Under the pieces are notes generated by a model that saw only the letters and a list, made by a program, of their open reading frames with translations, ran no database searches and was not told the origin of the DNA. A stretch of 64,000 nt of DNA from contig MU863951.1 in the NCBI GenBank assembly GCA_033296885.1, forward strand, positions 119,983 to 183,982. The letters are read 5' to 3'. This document shows, one piece after another, positions 43,594 to 54,741 of this stretch; position 1 is the stretch's first letter; every line of letters begins with the position of its first letter. The position numbers were made by a program, and so were the translations under genes. Source of the stretch: Triangularia verruculosa. Its lineage: Eukaryota; Ascomycota; Sordariomycetes; Sordariales; Podosporaceae.

Positions 43594-44693
43594 ATGTGCG
43601 CAAAGTTCAACGAGCAACGAAACATGATCAACGAGCAACGAAACACGATCAACGAACTACGAGAGATGGTCAGCAAACATCGAGGCACGATCCGAGAAAT
43701 GCACCATCAAATGAAAGAACACCAGGAACACCTACGCCAGATGGAAGACACGCTGATAGACACTAAAACCCAGCTGGTGGAAGAACTGAAACAAGCACGC
43801 GACCAGATCGACACCTTTTCACGCAATCCGACCTTCCTGACCTCGGCCCAATCGAGCGCGAGGGCGTCATACGCAGACGTCGCCCGCACACCGCCATCAA
43901 GCCAGCCAAGCGGGGTACGTACCCCTTCGGCAAACGCGACACTCTCGACCTTCACAGACACCCTGTTCTGTACAATCGATACATCCAGGGCTGAGGAAAG
44001 CGAGAAGAGTAAAGTCCAGGTGGCAGAGATCAGGAAGGCCATCGAGACGGATATACGGACCTGGGAGAATCGGGAAACCTGGCGCTGCACGGCAGTGGTG
44101 AAGGAAACCCGAAACCCGGACCGAATCAGGGTGGTTTGTAGAGACGAGGAAGAGATCAAAATGGTCAAAGAAGCGGCGCAGAAGATCGCGGTGCCCGGAC
44201 TTCGAGTGCTGAGGGACCAGCTGTATCCGGTGAAAGTCGACAACGCCAACAGGTCAGCGGTCCTCGATGCGGAGGGAAACATCATTCCAGGAGCAGCAGA
44301 GACACTGGGGCAGAGAACGGAGTCAACATCGCGAAGATCGCATGGCTCAGCAAGAAAGACGCGGGCAAAGCCTACGGTTCTATGGTCGTGTACGTCACCA
44401 AGGGCAGCGAGGCGAAGCGGCTTCTGGAGAACCAGTACTTCCACCTGGCCGGCGAATCAGCCTACACGACAGCGTTCGCACCCCGCGAGGGCCCAACACA
44501 ATGCTACAACTGCCAGGAGATAGGCCACAAAGCCTTCTCGTGCAAGAAGCCGCAAACCTGCGGGAGGTGTGCAACCCAAGGACACCACCACAGAACGTGT
44601 CAGTCAGCGGTGCCAAGATGCGTATTGTGCAAAGGACCACACGAGTCGTTCAGCAAAAACTGTCGGGTACGCTGGCTGGGTAATGAGATCTAA
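43594..44693 (+). pseudogene. LINE ORF1 (gag-like, zinc knuckles) with a 1-nt deletion
   Basis: The N-terminal half is a long coiled coil rich in Gln, Glu and Arg (NEQRNMINEQRNTINELREM). A central nucleic-acid-binding region follows, then three CCHC zinc knuckles: CYNCQEIGHKAFSC, CGRCATQGHHHRTC and CVLCKGPHESFSKNC. The frame changes once. After AAETLG near 44307-44311 the continuation (ENGVNIAKIAWLSKKDAG) is in the frame expected if one G was lost from the run GGGG. The protein would bind element RNA in an RNP. With the deletion, the knuckles are not translated from ORF1. Confidence 0.85.
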
Positions 44694-47600
44694 AACGCTC
44701 GAGATCCTTCAGCTTAATGTCCACAAACGAAGAGAGGTGCAGCAGAGCCTGCTAAACGACGAAGGGCTCAAAGAGTACGCTGCGTTGGCGATCTCCGAGC
44801 CGTATGCAAGAATAATAGACAACGCGGTGGTGACGGTCCCGATGGGTCACCACAACTGGACGAAATTAATACCCACGATGAGACGCGAGACGGCCTGGCC
44901 AATCCGCAGCATGCTGTGGGTACGAAGCGACCTGGAGGCCGAGCAAATCCCAATGCCATCAGCGGATCTCACTGCAGCACGAATCCGGTTGCCAGATCGA
45001 CTAGTGCTGCTGGTGTCAGTATACGTGGAGGGTGGCAACGAGGAAGCACTGAAAGCCACGGCAAGAGAACTGGACCAACTGATCAGGACGTCCCGGAACG
45101 GAACAGGGACGAGAACGGACATCATTTTGGCGGGAGATTTTAACCGCCATGACCAGCTCTGGGGAGGAGACGATGTCTCACCACGGAGACAGGGAGAAGG
45201 AAACCTCATCATCAACCTCATGGAGGAACACTCCCTCTGCAGCCTGCTCCCAAGAGGCACAAAGACGTGGCAGTCAGGAGATAGGGAAAGCACAATCGAC
45301 CTGGTACTGGCCTCTGCGGAACTGGCAGACCAGCTACTCAGGTGTAAGATCCATCCCTGCGACCACGGCTCAGACCATAGAGCGATAGAAACAGCATTCG
45401 ACATTTCAGTGGAAGACCGACCCAACCCGACGAGGTTCCTGTTCAAGAACACCCCTTGGTCGAAAATCAGGGACAGCGTAGCAGCGAACCTCGAGCATAC
45501 CCCCTGGGGCGGTACAGTCCAAGAACAGACGGATCGGCTCATGGAGACAGTAACGGGAACAGTTTACCACTTAACACCAAAAGCCAAACCCTCACCATAT
45601 GCCAAGCGGTGGTGGACGACGGACCTCACGCGGCTCCGCCAAGCCTATACATTCTGGAGAAACCAAGCGAGATCCCGACGCAGGATGGGCCAAAAAACAC
45701 CAGAGCTTGAACAGCGAGCAAAAGTGGCGGCCAAGGAGTACCACGACGCCATTCGCAGACAGAAGAGCACGCACTGGAACGACTTCCTAGCCGACGACGT
45801 CAATATCTGGCAGGCATCAAAATACTTGCAACCCAGCAACGGCATGATGGGGGACAAGATTCCCCCGCTCGCCCGTCAGGACGGTTCCGTCACCGAGGGC
45901 AAAGCAGAGCAAGCACAAGTTCTGCTCGCCACCTTCTTTCCCCCCCTGCCAGCGAATATTGAGGATGAGGGACAACGGCCCCAACGGACACCAGTCCACC
46001 TGCCCGAACTAACAATGGAAGAGGTGGAACAGAAAGTCATGTCCGCCAAACCATGGAAGGCGCCGGGAGAAGACGGTCTACCGGCAATGGTATGGAGACA
46101 GCTCTGGCCAGTAGTCAAAGACAGGGTGCTCCATCTTTTCCAGACTTCGCTGCACGAGGGTGACATTCCCAGCCAGTGGAGGAACGCCAAGATCATCCCA
46201 CTGAAGAAACCCGGAAAGGGCGATTACACGCTGGCCAAGTCTTGGAGGCACATCTCGCTGCTTTCGACCCTCGGCAAGATACTAGAGGCGATCATGGCGG
46301 ACCGTCTATCCTACGCGGTAGAGACGTTCGGTCTCCTACCCACCAATCACTTTGGAGCTAGGAAACGACGCTCAACCGAGCACGCCCTCCTGTTGCTGCA
46401 AGAGCAGATCTATAAAGCATGGAGAGCTAGGAAAGTACTCAGCATGATCAGTTTTGATGTCAAGGGCGCATACAACGGCGTATTCAAGGAGACGCTGCTC
46501 CAGAGACTTGGGGCAAGAGGCATACCAGAGCCCCTGGTCAAATGGATTGACGCCTTCTGCTCCAAGCGCACAGCGTCGATCGCGGTAAATGGGTTCACGT
46601 CAGACCGTCAAGAGCTGCCTCAAGCAGGTCTCCCACAAGGATCACCACTGTCCCCAGTGCTATTCCTCTTCTTTAATTCGGACCTGGTGCAACACAAAAT
46701 CGATGCAAGCGGTGGGGCAATTGCCTTCGTTGATGACTATACTGCCTGGGTGACGGGGCCGTCGGCAGAAGCGAACCGCGCTGGAATCCAGGCCATCATC
46801 GACCGAGCGCTGGACTGGGAGAGACGAAGCGGTGCCCAGTTCGAGGGCGAAAAGACAGCCATCGTACACTTCACAAGGAACAGGGAGCGGTCCTCCGAGG
46901 CACCCTTCACCATCAAGGGAGAGACAGTCAAACCGAGCGAGAACGCAAAGATCCTAGGAGTCATCATGGACTGCGAACTCCGGTACAAGCAACACATAGC
47001 TAGAACGTCAGCCAAAGGCCTCACAGCGGCTTTGGCACTGAAGCGGCTCAAGATGACCTCCCCGCGGACGGCAAGACAACTATTCATAGCAACCGTGGCG
47101 CCCGTTATGGACTACGCCGCCAGCATCTGGATGCACGCGTGTGGCGAACGGGGACTGAGTTGGCTAAACAGAGCGCAGAAGACAGGTGCCCTCGCCATCA
47201 CCGGAGCTTTCAAGACCGTGGCAACAGCCGTGGCTGAGGCCGAAGCAAGCATCCTCCCCTTACGAGGACGCCACGCCCAGGCAGCCGCGAGGCTATGGAT
47301 CAACATCCACACTCTGCCCAAGACGCACCCTCTTGTCGCGAGGAAGATCAGGCCGACAACGCGATTTGTTTCCCCGCTACAGAAGATCTCCCAGGCCATG
47401 GAGGGAGTGCAAGTGGACAGGATGGAAACCATTCACGAATACACCATCCCTCCCTGGGAACCCCGGCTGCAAACGACGCTTGAGCCCGACCCCGAAAAGG
47501 CGGCCGAAATGATCAACTCAACCATAGGCATCGTGGTTGCGACCAGCTCAACCGTGAAGAAGGGCATCGTAGGCATGGGAGGCAGCGCACGGGATTCCAT

Positions 47601-48469
47601 CAACAGGATAAGAGAAACCGGAACACAGTATGCCGAGACTCTCGGGACAAGACACGAACAGAATCTTTACACCGCAGAGCTAGCATCCATAGCAGCAGCC
47701 CTGAAGAACACACCACCCGACACATGGCACAGGCACATCACCATCGTCAGTAGGAACCTGTCGGCGCTGGCAGCAATCAAGCAACCGCGGCAACAGTCCG
47801 GCCAAAGATCCATACGGCAAATATACGAATCAGCGAGGATGCTTAAGCAGAAAGGGAACTCAATCGAGCTCATATGGGTACCAGCGGAAAGCGACTTCAC
47901 ACTGGGGATCGGAAGCCAAAGCAGCAGCACAAAGAGCGGCGAAACAAAACCGCCCACAAGACCTCCAACCGTACCAAGCAAAATCGACAGCGATCAGGCT
48001 AGCGTTAACCAGACAGCAACATGAGAGGATGCTCCCTGAAGGTGTGGGGATGTTCTCAAAAACCATGGATATGGCACTGCCAGGAAGGCACACCCGCCTT
48101 CTCTACGACAAACTCAAGCGAGAAGAGGCCAGCGTGTTGGTACAGCTCCGAACGGGAATGGCAAAGTTGAATGGGTATCTGAATAGGATCAGAGCTGCCG
48201 AGTCCGACCAATGCGACTGCGGGCATGCAAGTGAAACAGTGGAACACTTTCTTCTACGATGTGTGAGGTGGACAGCCATGAGGGAAAATATGTTACAATG
48301 TACGACGACAAGACGAGGAAGTCTCTCGTTCTACTTGGGAGGGAAAGTACCATCAGATTCAAAGAATTGGTCACCAGACATGAAGGCGGTCCGCGCGACG
48401 ATCAAGTTCGCGATGGCCACGGGAAGATTAGACTGGGAAGATGAACAAGGACTGAGCCAGTCGCAATAG
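44683..48469 (+). pseudogene. LINE ORF2 (endonuclease, reverse transcriptase, RNase H-like) with a frameshift
   Basis: The ATG at 44683 overlaps the ORF1 stop (TAA 44691-44693), which suggests termination-reinitiation. The first ~230 residues are an AP-type endonuclease: LQLNVHKRR, SEPYA, LAGDFNRHDQLWGG, STIDLVLA, GSDHRAIE. The reverse transcriptase follows: SWRHISLLSTLGKI (family members usually have RPISLL), SFDVKGAYNGV, GLPQGSPLSPVLF and the catalytic FVDDYT. The C-terminal RNase H-like region has YTAEL and WVPAES but lacks the usual TDGS Asp. After TLG near 47895-47905 the frame shifts by one extra base. It continues as EAKAAAQRAAKQ to a Cys-rich end (CDCGHASETVEHFLLRC) and stops at 48469. 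Confidence 0.9.
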
Positions 48470-48732
48470 AGGAACTCAACTAACACACCACACAGCCTTA
48501 ACCAGCGGGTCCCGCTTTAGCTGCTGAAGATAGGACGCTGAACACTTGGAGAACGCAGCCTCCAAGTCGATCTGCTAGAAACTGAGAAAAGAGGCATGGG
48601 TTGGCGTTACACAAGGAAATGTAGGGGCTTGGACGAGATCAGGACATAAAAGAACGAACCAGATATAGCTAGTGTGCCAAGGCCCTTTAGGCTCTGTGCT
48701 TCCGGGCGAAATAAATTCCATCCATTCCATCC
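48470..48732. other. Probable 3' region of the LINE and flank
   Basis: Follows the LINE ORF2 stop. It contains no gene. A poly-A or simple 3' repeat that would mark the element's end is not obvious. Confidence 0.35.
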
Positions 48733-48804
48733 GACACCCGAAAATGGCGGCACTGCCATGCCAAATTCGGCGACCACAACAGCAAGTTCTGTACTTAACC
48801 TGTA
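48733..48804 (+). repeat. 72-bp direct repeat, left copy
   Basis: Begins GACACCCGAAAATGGCGGCA and ends ACTTAACCTGTA. It matches 57520-57591 in the same orientation with 4 differences in 72. The flanking bases on both sides do not match, so the unit is sharply bounded. Together the copies bracket 8.7 kb containing the DUF3435 gene. Confidence 0.92.
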
Positions 48805-49028
48805 TGTTTTGCAGCATAGAAATCTCAGAGTGCAGAAGAGCATACAAGAAAGGGGGACAAGGCAAAGCCAAAGCAGACGAAAATGCGGAATCAACCCATA
48901 TTTCTATTCCAAGAAAGTGTTTTCTAGACTGTGATTACCCAGAGCCAGCCTGCGTCTTTCTAGAAACCTGCTAAAGATGATTCTACCTACCTATTAACCT
49001 GTCCAGCGCTTGCCCGGGAAGCCAAACT

Positions 49029-49056
49029 AAACCAAAGCAAACCAAAGCAAACCAAA
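49029..49056. repeat. (AACCAAAGCA)n short tandem repeat
   Basis: About three units of AACCAAAGCA, imperfect at the right end, in the 3' flank of the gene at 49107. Confidence 0.8.
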
Positions 49057-49106
49057 ACTCCATCCCTTATACTAAAAGTCTACTTGCCACAACAACGCGT
49101 GTGAGT

Positions 49107-49706
49107 TTACTGGCCGGGACGTCTTCCGCCGGTCGGGGCCGGAGCTAGGCGTCCGCCAGTGGAAGCGGCAGGCCTTCGGACAGGAGCAAGGGAAGGCCGT
49201 CCGCTGCCGCCGGTTCCGGGGGCAAGGGGGCGCGAGGGGGCAGGGGCCGAACGTCCCACAGGAGCAGGAGAAGGCCGTCCGCTACCACCGGTTCCACTGG
49301 GCAGGGGGCGGGAGGGAGTGGCGCCTCCGCGACCCGGAGTGCCACCAGCGGCCTGGCGGTTAGGGGTGCTGTATGACGAGGAGTCGTAGTAGCCGGAGGA
49401 GTCGTCGCTGTCAGGAATCCTCTCTCTCACGACGACCTTTCGCCTGTTGACGATGCCGATCACAGCCAGGCTGTTGGTATGCTCGTTGTTGGTGTTCCTA
49501 CCGTGGCGCGGGCACTCCTTACAGATGACGATATCGTCATCCTTAACGCCAGGTGCCCAGCCATCGGACTTGTGCCCGCCGGACCGGCAGCTCTTGATCT
49601 GGTATCTGCAGCCGCGGGCCTTACACGGGTCGTACTTGTGGTTCTCGTTTGTGTGTCTGCAGACACGGCAGAAGCCGGTGCGGCCGGAGGAAGTTGACAT
49701 AGGCAT
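49107..49706 (-). CDS. Cys-rich, Gly/Pro-rich unknown protein, 199 residues
   Basis: Starts at the ATG at 49706, or the in-frame ATG six bases on. Residues 8-75 hold eight cysteines and several histidines spaced like a zinc-binding module: CRVCRH, then C-x4-C (CKARGC), a single Cys in KSCRSGGHK, and VICKECPRHGR. A Ser/Tyr-rich linker (DSDDSSGYYDSSSY) follows. The last 80 residues are a low-complexity Gly/Pro/Arg tail in which a unit of about 25 residues containing PGTGGSGRPS is repeated twice, so it probably expanded by duplication. No signal peptide or known family is recognised. It might bind nucleic acid through the basic tail and zinc module, but this is only a guess. It lies in the accessory block between the two 72-bp repeats. 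Confidence 0.6.
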   Translation of the reverse strand: MPMSTSSGRTGFCRVCRHTNENHKYDPCKARGCRYQIKSCRSGGHKSDGWAPGVKDDDIVICKECPRHGRNTNNEHTNSLAVIGIVNRRKVVVRERIPDSDDSSGYYDSSSYSTPNRQAAGGTPGRGGATPSRPLPSGTGGSGRPSPAPVGRSAPAPSRPLAPGTGGSGRPSLAPVRRPAASTGGRLAPAPTGGRRPGQ

Positions 49707-50722
49707 GATTCCGGTTTCTGCTTGGGAAGAAAAGGGTTGGAGTCTGAGATAGGAGCCGGTCTGCACAGCAGAACAGACTTTTTGAAAGCCGAAAAGGAAA
49801 GAGCAGAAGGAAAAAGATCAGGAAACAGACAAAGGAAACTATAGAATCGCCTGCGTGAGTTGTGATGATGGGAATATCGTTTGAAGAAGGCTGGGATGTT
49901 GCCATCTTTATACGTGATCAAGAGCCTCAAGAGCTCTGTTTTCTCCTGCATATCTCTGTTCTCTGAGCTTCCGCCCCCGCTCCCGCTCCACGACCAACAA
50001 GTTCTCCACGGCCTCACCGAGGCGCACACCATGTCTGCTGCTGCCCGGTTAACTTCAGGTCTAACCAAGGTCTGGGTCTCGAATGTTGCTATTCTGGAGA
50101 CGGAGGCTCCTAATTTTACGTTATTCTCTGCTTCTCGCTGGCCCTGGCAGAGGCGCGTCAAAGCCTCGACGTAATGGTCAATTCTGTTGGTCTCATCTTT
50201 GCTCACAAGAACTTTTGCTGCTGCAAGTCAGGTACAAAACTGATATTATTGAGGCTGCAGCATTGCTCGGCCGAGGCTGCCAGGAGGGTCTGTGCCGCCT
50301 GGGTTTTGAAGAATTATTCTATGTTGCGGATGGAACGGATGGAACGGATGTTACGGTAGACCCTAATTTCTAAATACGTACGCATCTTGCGTCCCCCAAC
50401 TGCATATTCGTCGCCCTGTACGTGCAGGCGACCCACAAATTACCTCCATATCACCCCTTGTTCCATACGCGCCTGGCCGCCTGAAGCCACCTGGCAAATG
50501 GGTCTCTGCCGCAGTTCTTAGGGCATGGCCCAAGACATTCAGCCCCCCTTCCATGGTTTGACAACCAACAACTGCTTGGACCGCCACCAACAGCAATCCG
50601 CCTCCAATTTCCAAGAAATGATGTCCTAAGACGCGACAACGAAAAAGAAGAGGGGAGTGCGCCCGTCCATCACACCAACGCGTCCGCACCGCCATACGTC
50701 TTTTCTCTGTATTTTGCTTGCC
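49707..50722. other. Divergent promoter region, 1 kb
   Basis: Lies between two divergently transcribed genes. Short open frames on both strands overlap one another and none has a recognisable product. A small direct duplication (GGAACGGATGGAACGGATG) is at about 50333. Confidence 0.4.
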
Positions 50723-52678
50723 ATGGGCGAAAAGAGGCCACAGAGTGAAATGGAGGACAGTGTTTCCCCAGACGAAGATAGGCTCAGGGCCGTGTACAGA
50801 GACAGCTACCGCGTCTGGGAGAGTCTGCGTGCAAACGCCCAAACAAACCACACTCAGATCGCAATTCGCTCCGTCGAGAGCCTCGACACGGCATTCCCAC
50901 ACCTTCCCACATTCCCAATCCCTTCAAAACCGGCAGAGAGCACCGGCATCTACTCGCATCGGATTTCCGGGCAAACTCATTGGGATGCCGGAAAGGGCAA
51001 CTCCTGCAAAGAAGAGGTTGACCTTGATCGCCTCCGTCAACCTCTTGCCCTCTTTGTTTCAGTCAATAGCCCGGTCAGCATCACTTTCACCAACGACACG
51101 TCCCTCTCCAGCTGGTTCGGCAGAAATGAAAATGACCATCTGTCCATTTTGATTTTGGCCTGGGCCTACATCTTGTCTGCTCGATGGCAGGAAATCGTCC
51201 GGGGAGCCAGCCCGATGGCGTACATTGACGGGGAAAGGCCACTTGGAAAGCCATCCGGGGATGCCATTCAAGTCGATATCGGAAACGCCAGCATGGAGGC
51301 TACAAGATGGTGGGCAGCGGTTCTGGGCCCCGGCCGCGGATGGAGCGCGACCATCACCGACCCAAAAAGGAAACGAGTCTGCCATTCACCGTGGGCCATT
51401 CGACTGCCCAAAAACCCAGTGTTTTCCCTCTGTGGGCAAACAGATCACGTTGAAGCATGGGACAACATCCCGGCAGCCACCTTCGGTCAAGCCATGGAGT
51501 ACCTGTCAGACTATGTCAACCGGCACAATTTGGCCCACCAAAGCAGGGCAGCCTTATCCGCCGCTTTATACATCGCCGTGTCAGAAAGTGAACATATGTT
51601 GGAGAGCAGACTCAAACTTCCCCTTCCTCGCCCATCGCCCTCCCCGTCCACCCCTACAAGGGCAACGCTAGTGCCGGTACACCAACTGGACAAGCTCATG
51701 CTCCTTAGCTGCAACGACCGGGGTCTCTTCGCAGTCCTACATAGCACCTTCTTTGACCCGGACATCCCTTGCAACTTTATCAGCCCCCACCTGCAAGGAA
51801 CCTTTGCCGTCCTTGACGCAGCCGCGATCTCCGAGGAACCAGATGCTGTGGAAGATGGTTTACCACTAGGTCCATCACCACGTCACATCCAGACCGCCAC
51901 TCTTATTCTTCGCCAGCCGGAAGCCGGCTTCCTCTGGATAGGCGCTATGCTAGTCGACGGTCTCGGCGACCAAATCCTCGGGGTTGGCCGCCACGGGAAT
52001 TACAACGTAGACATGGCCAGCGCCGCATGGACGGGGACGATTCAGTCGTTTCTCCAGCTTCCCGTGTCTCCCTCCCACCCTGACGCCGAAAGGGTGCTAA
52101 AAGCTGACGAAGCCCGTCTTCTGTTCCTCCTTGGTGGCGACGAAAAAGAAGTTTATGATCACTACCAGCGTCTGCTCCCGAACCCCTGGAAACCCTTTGG
52201 CTCGACCCTGTGGGACGACACCGAAGTTTCTGTGAGACTCCACCGAACTTGTTTCGGGCACCAGTTGCGCTATAGAGGCATTGCCTGGGATGGTGAGCCT
52301 TTTCAGTCGGCCCCCTCGTCTTATATGCCCCAGCACAACACAAAAATGGCGCCAGCAAGCGGCGAGAAGAGCATGGCAGAAATCGAGGTAAATTATGAGG
52401 CCTTCGAGCCAGATGACAACGACGCATCTGCGAGCTCTACCTTTAGAACCTTCCTGTGGCTGCGCCAGGGGTCGTTCACGGCCGAGGAGCAAGTTATCAG
52501 AAGGCACGAGTGGGTGTGCGATCCTTTCGACGACGAAGAGGCCGACGGGGCCGAGTCGCCTTTTGAGAGCGTGACGGAATACGAGGCCAGGGTCAAGAAA
52601 TTTATGAGGAGCGACGGGAAGAAGAGGCCGAGGATTGCGAGGTGGTTTGGGAGGGCGAGGAGTGTGGTCTCGAACTGA
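50723..52678 (+). CDS. Large unknown fungal protein, 651 residues
   Basis: A single exon; the ATG at 50723 is in strong context (GCCATGG), although the frame is open for 22 more codons upstream. The product is soluble, Trp-rich and without signal peptide. Conserved-looking blocks include NDHLSILILAWAYILSARW, EATRWWAAVLGPGRGW, AIRLPKNPVFSL, FGQAMEYLSDYVNRHNLAHQ, EAGFLWIGAMLVDG and LLFLLGGDEKEVYDHYQRLL. I have a general memory of this architecture as a multicopy family in Sordariomycete genomes with no known function, but cannot name a domain. The frame is intact with normal codon use, so the gene is probably functional. It sits between the 72-bp repeats together with the DUF3435 gene. Confidence 0.75.
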   Translation: MGEKRPQSEMEDSVSPDEDRLRAVYRDSYRVWESLRANAQTNHTQIAIRSVESLDTAFPHLPTFPIPSKPAESTGIYSHRISGQTHWDAGKGNSCKEEVDLDRLRQPLALFVSVNSPVSITFTNDTSLSSWFGRNENDHLSILILAWAYILSARWQEIVRGASPMAYIDGERPLGKPSGDAIQVDIGNASMEATRWWAAVLGPGRGWSATITDPKRKRVCHSPWAIRLPKNPVFSLCGQTDHVEAWDNIPAATFGQAMEYLSDYVNRHNLAHQSRAALSAALYIAVSESEHMLESRLKLPLPRPSPSPSTPTRATLVPVHQLDKLMLLSCNDRGLFAVLHSTFFDPDIPCNFISPHLQGTFAVLDAAAISEEPDAVEDGLPLGPSPRHIQTATLILRQPEAGFLWIGAMLVDGLGDQILGVGRHGNYNVDMASAAWTGTIQSFLQLPVSPSHPDAERVLKADEARLLFLLGGDEKEVYDHYQRLLPNPWKPFGSTLWDDTEVSVRLHRTCFGHQLRYRGIAWDGEPFQSAPSSYMPQHNTKMAPASGEKSMAEIEVNYEAFEPDDNDASASSTFRTFLWLRQGSFTAEEQVIRRHEWVCDPFDDEEADGAESPFESVTEYEARVKKFMRSDGKKRPRIARWFGRARSVVSN

Positions 52679-53523
52679 TTGTGGCAAGTTCTGGTCCTAT
52701 GGAGAAGAGCTGATAACTCACCGATAAGAATCACAAAATCGCGAATCTGCAAATTCAGCATCTGTAATGCGAATAAAGAGATTGATAAAAGCAAAGATTA
52801 AGAAAACAGGAGCAAATAAGAAGCCCCAACCTCTCAAACCACTTATGATCTAATTTCCCCCCCCCCCCCCGGCCAATAGGGAGCTTAGTGCAGTTTATCA
52901 AAGTGGCTGAAGAGATCGACACTGTCAACACCAATAGAGGCTAAACTCACGGTAATTAGCGCAACCCCATACCGTCCCAAAATGCCCACCTGGCTGAGAC
53001 ATCTTGATCATCCCTACCGTAGTCCGTAAGGCATGTGAGCAGCACTAGTCACAACTGCTCACCGACTGACAAGAAGTCTTCAAGATCCAATAGATAGGGG
53101 CTTTGGCTGGGGGTTAGACCCACTGAGTGGACAGAGTGGATGGAGACAGCTGGCTTGTCTTGGCTGGACTGAGGACAGACTGGCGGATAGATCGGTGGCT
53201 GGCAGTTTTTGACTTTGGTTTCCAAGGAAACATAAGGATCAATGTCGGAGAACTTGGACAGAAATCCGGTTTTCTTCATCTCAGAATCTTCATATTGCCA
53301 TGTTCTGTGATTCCGACTTGCCCTTTTGTCGAGGAGAAACTGAAACGCAACTGTCACAATGTGGAAGCTCGTGAACATTGACAATCCCAACAACGTACGA
53401 CTATTATTTGCTGATGGGGATGGCCTGCTGTGACAAACCCCGTAGCCAGACTGTCTCCGATAGGGATTCTTTGAAGGTCTTGCTGCGTATGGTGGTTTGG
53501 TGCAGCCGAAGGGTGCACGACAA
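52679..53523. other. Unassigned region left of a solo LTR
   Basis: No supported gene. Overlapping open frames exist on both strands (53127-53381 plus, 53049-53546 minus) without domains. The left copy of the LTR target duplication GACAA ends at 53523. Confidence 0.35.
52857..52870. repeat. Poly-C tract
   Basis: Fourteen consecutive C residues in the 3' flank of the 651-residue gene. The length is likely variable or prone to sequencing error. Confidence 0.85.
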
Positions 53524-53749
53524 TGGTATGTCTCGAGAGTTCTCACAAGGTGAGACTTGTAAGAACTAATGGTGATGGTCTATTGCCTGCTGGTGAGTCT
53601 CGAGATCTCTTAAGATGCTCGATCCCCACCGTCTATATAGTCCTATGATTTCTATGTGCTCAGTGCCAAGCCCGCTAAGTTCACTGAGCACTCTGCTCAT
53701 TGGCCCGTGACGGTGCGTCCATCACCGTGTCGGGGCTATTCGTGACACA
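53524..53749. mobile_element. Solo LTR, 226 bp
   Basis: Starts TGGTATGTCTCGAG and ends TATTCGTGACACA, flanked by a 5-bp duplication GACAA (53519-53523 and 53750-53754). TG...CA ends and a 5-bp duplication mark an LTR retrotransposon lost by LTR recombination. A TATATAG word is near 53634. No internal retrotransposon sequence is present on either side. It is unrelated in sequence to the 441-bp solo LTR at 37255. Confidence 0.75.
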
Positions 53750-54741
53750 GACAACTCTAGATGTAAAAAGCATTACAAGCGACCACGGAAGAGGGATAGG
53801 AGCGGCGAAAATTTCCGGAAGCGATGGCAGACGCTTGTTAAAACTGGATATGCGCTTCATCAGGGCTACGGGGCTAGGATATATTTCTCGATCTCGATCC
53901 CTAGGACACGAAGAGATTTCGTCTGTCGTTCAGACAAGGATGTCTTACCTATTATGCCAAGCGATTTGGTATGTAGCTCGCCTCTTATTGTATAATGAAA
54001 TAGCTATTAATAATGAAAGGAAATGATCTATCCCCGGCCAGAAGTAGTTACCGGGGATGCGAAAGACGCTTATCAACATCATCAATAATATTATCAGCTA
54101 AGACAACGATAGCTGAAATTGCTGCTAGAATCATTTAAAATAGTAGATATTAGGTAGAAAATACAGGAAAGTCAACGAATACAATAACAATCCTATCAAA
54201 CAATTACTGGTGGGGCACATGAAGCGCTTCAGCCGCCGGCGACGTAGCGCGCATGAAAACATCATTAGATATTGTAGCACGGTTGTAAGCCAACCCCGCT
54301 GTACAGGCCAACACTCAGTTCGAAAGTTGTATCCCCACGTTCCCTTTTCTTTCTTTTCCCCTTCATGGTAGGCACGCATTTCAGCATGGCAGATACGTCC
54401 CTTTATGGATGACGAGGATGTCTGAATTGGAAAGACTGCCTTTTGCTCTCGTTGGGTTTGGAATGTTATTCGAGCCCCAGACGGCAGCAGATTGACAAGT
54501 TGATGTCTATTCAATTCTAGCTATTGTATCCAACTTCGCAGTGATGAAGGGAGCCCTTCCTTTCCACTTCCTCCTCCCCGCTAGCGAGGCCATTTTGTCA
54601 AATTGATCCATTCATATATTTTCGAACACTCAAATGTATATTCCTGGAGTTGGGGCATCCAGGGAAGAAACCAAGTTCATCGAACGCTCCTAGAACTTAG
54701 AATAGCTGATTTAGCCTTTATGAAATATCAACTAAATACAC
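53750..54741. other. Unassigned AT-leaning region
   Basis: About 1 kb downstream of the DUF3435 gene without a supported gene. A minus-strand open frame at 54131-54514 has no recognisable content. Confidence 0.35.

Larger units (their letters stand above)
43516..48469 (+). mobile_element. Tad-like non-LTR retrotransposon (LINE), coding part, frameshifted
   Basis: Two overlapping ORFs have the Tad/LINE layout: a gag-like ORF1 with zinc knuckles and an ORF2 with endonuclease, reverse transcriptase and RNase H-like end. The coding frame opens at 43516 after a stop, and no ATG precedes 43594. The 5' end is therefore truncated or unrecognised. The true 5' and 3' ends and target duplication were not found; the 3' end must lie between 48469 and about 48730. 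The DNA is GC-balanced and not RIP-decayed, in contrast to the DNA transposons to its left. Confidence 0.85.

Noticed and set aside
43707..45542. Long minus-strand frames opposite the LINE ORFs
   Set aside because: Antisense of well-identified gag, endonuclease and reverse transcriptase coding sequence.
48733..48804. The 72-bp repeat as a classical MITE
   Set aside because: Neither copy shows clear terminal inverted repeats or TA duplications, so a MITE call is not supported from two copies.
53049..53546. 165-codon minus-strand frame ending in the solo LTR duplication
   Set aside because: No recognisable content, and overlaps another open frame on the plus strand; not supported.
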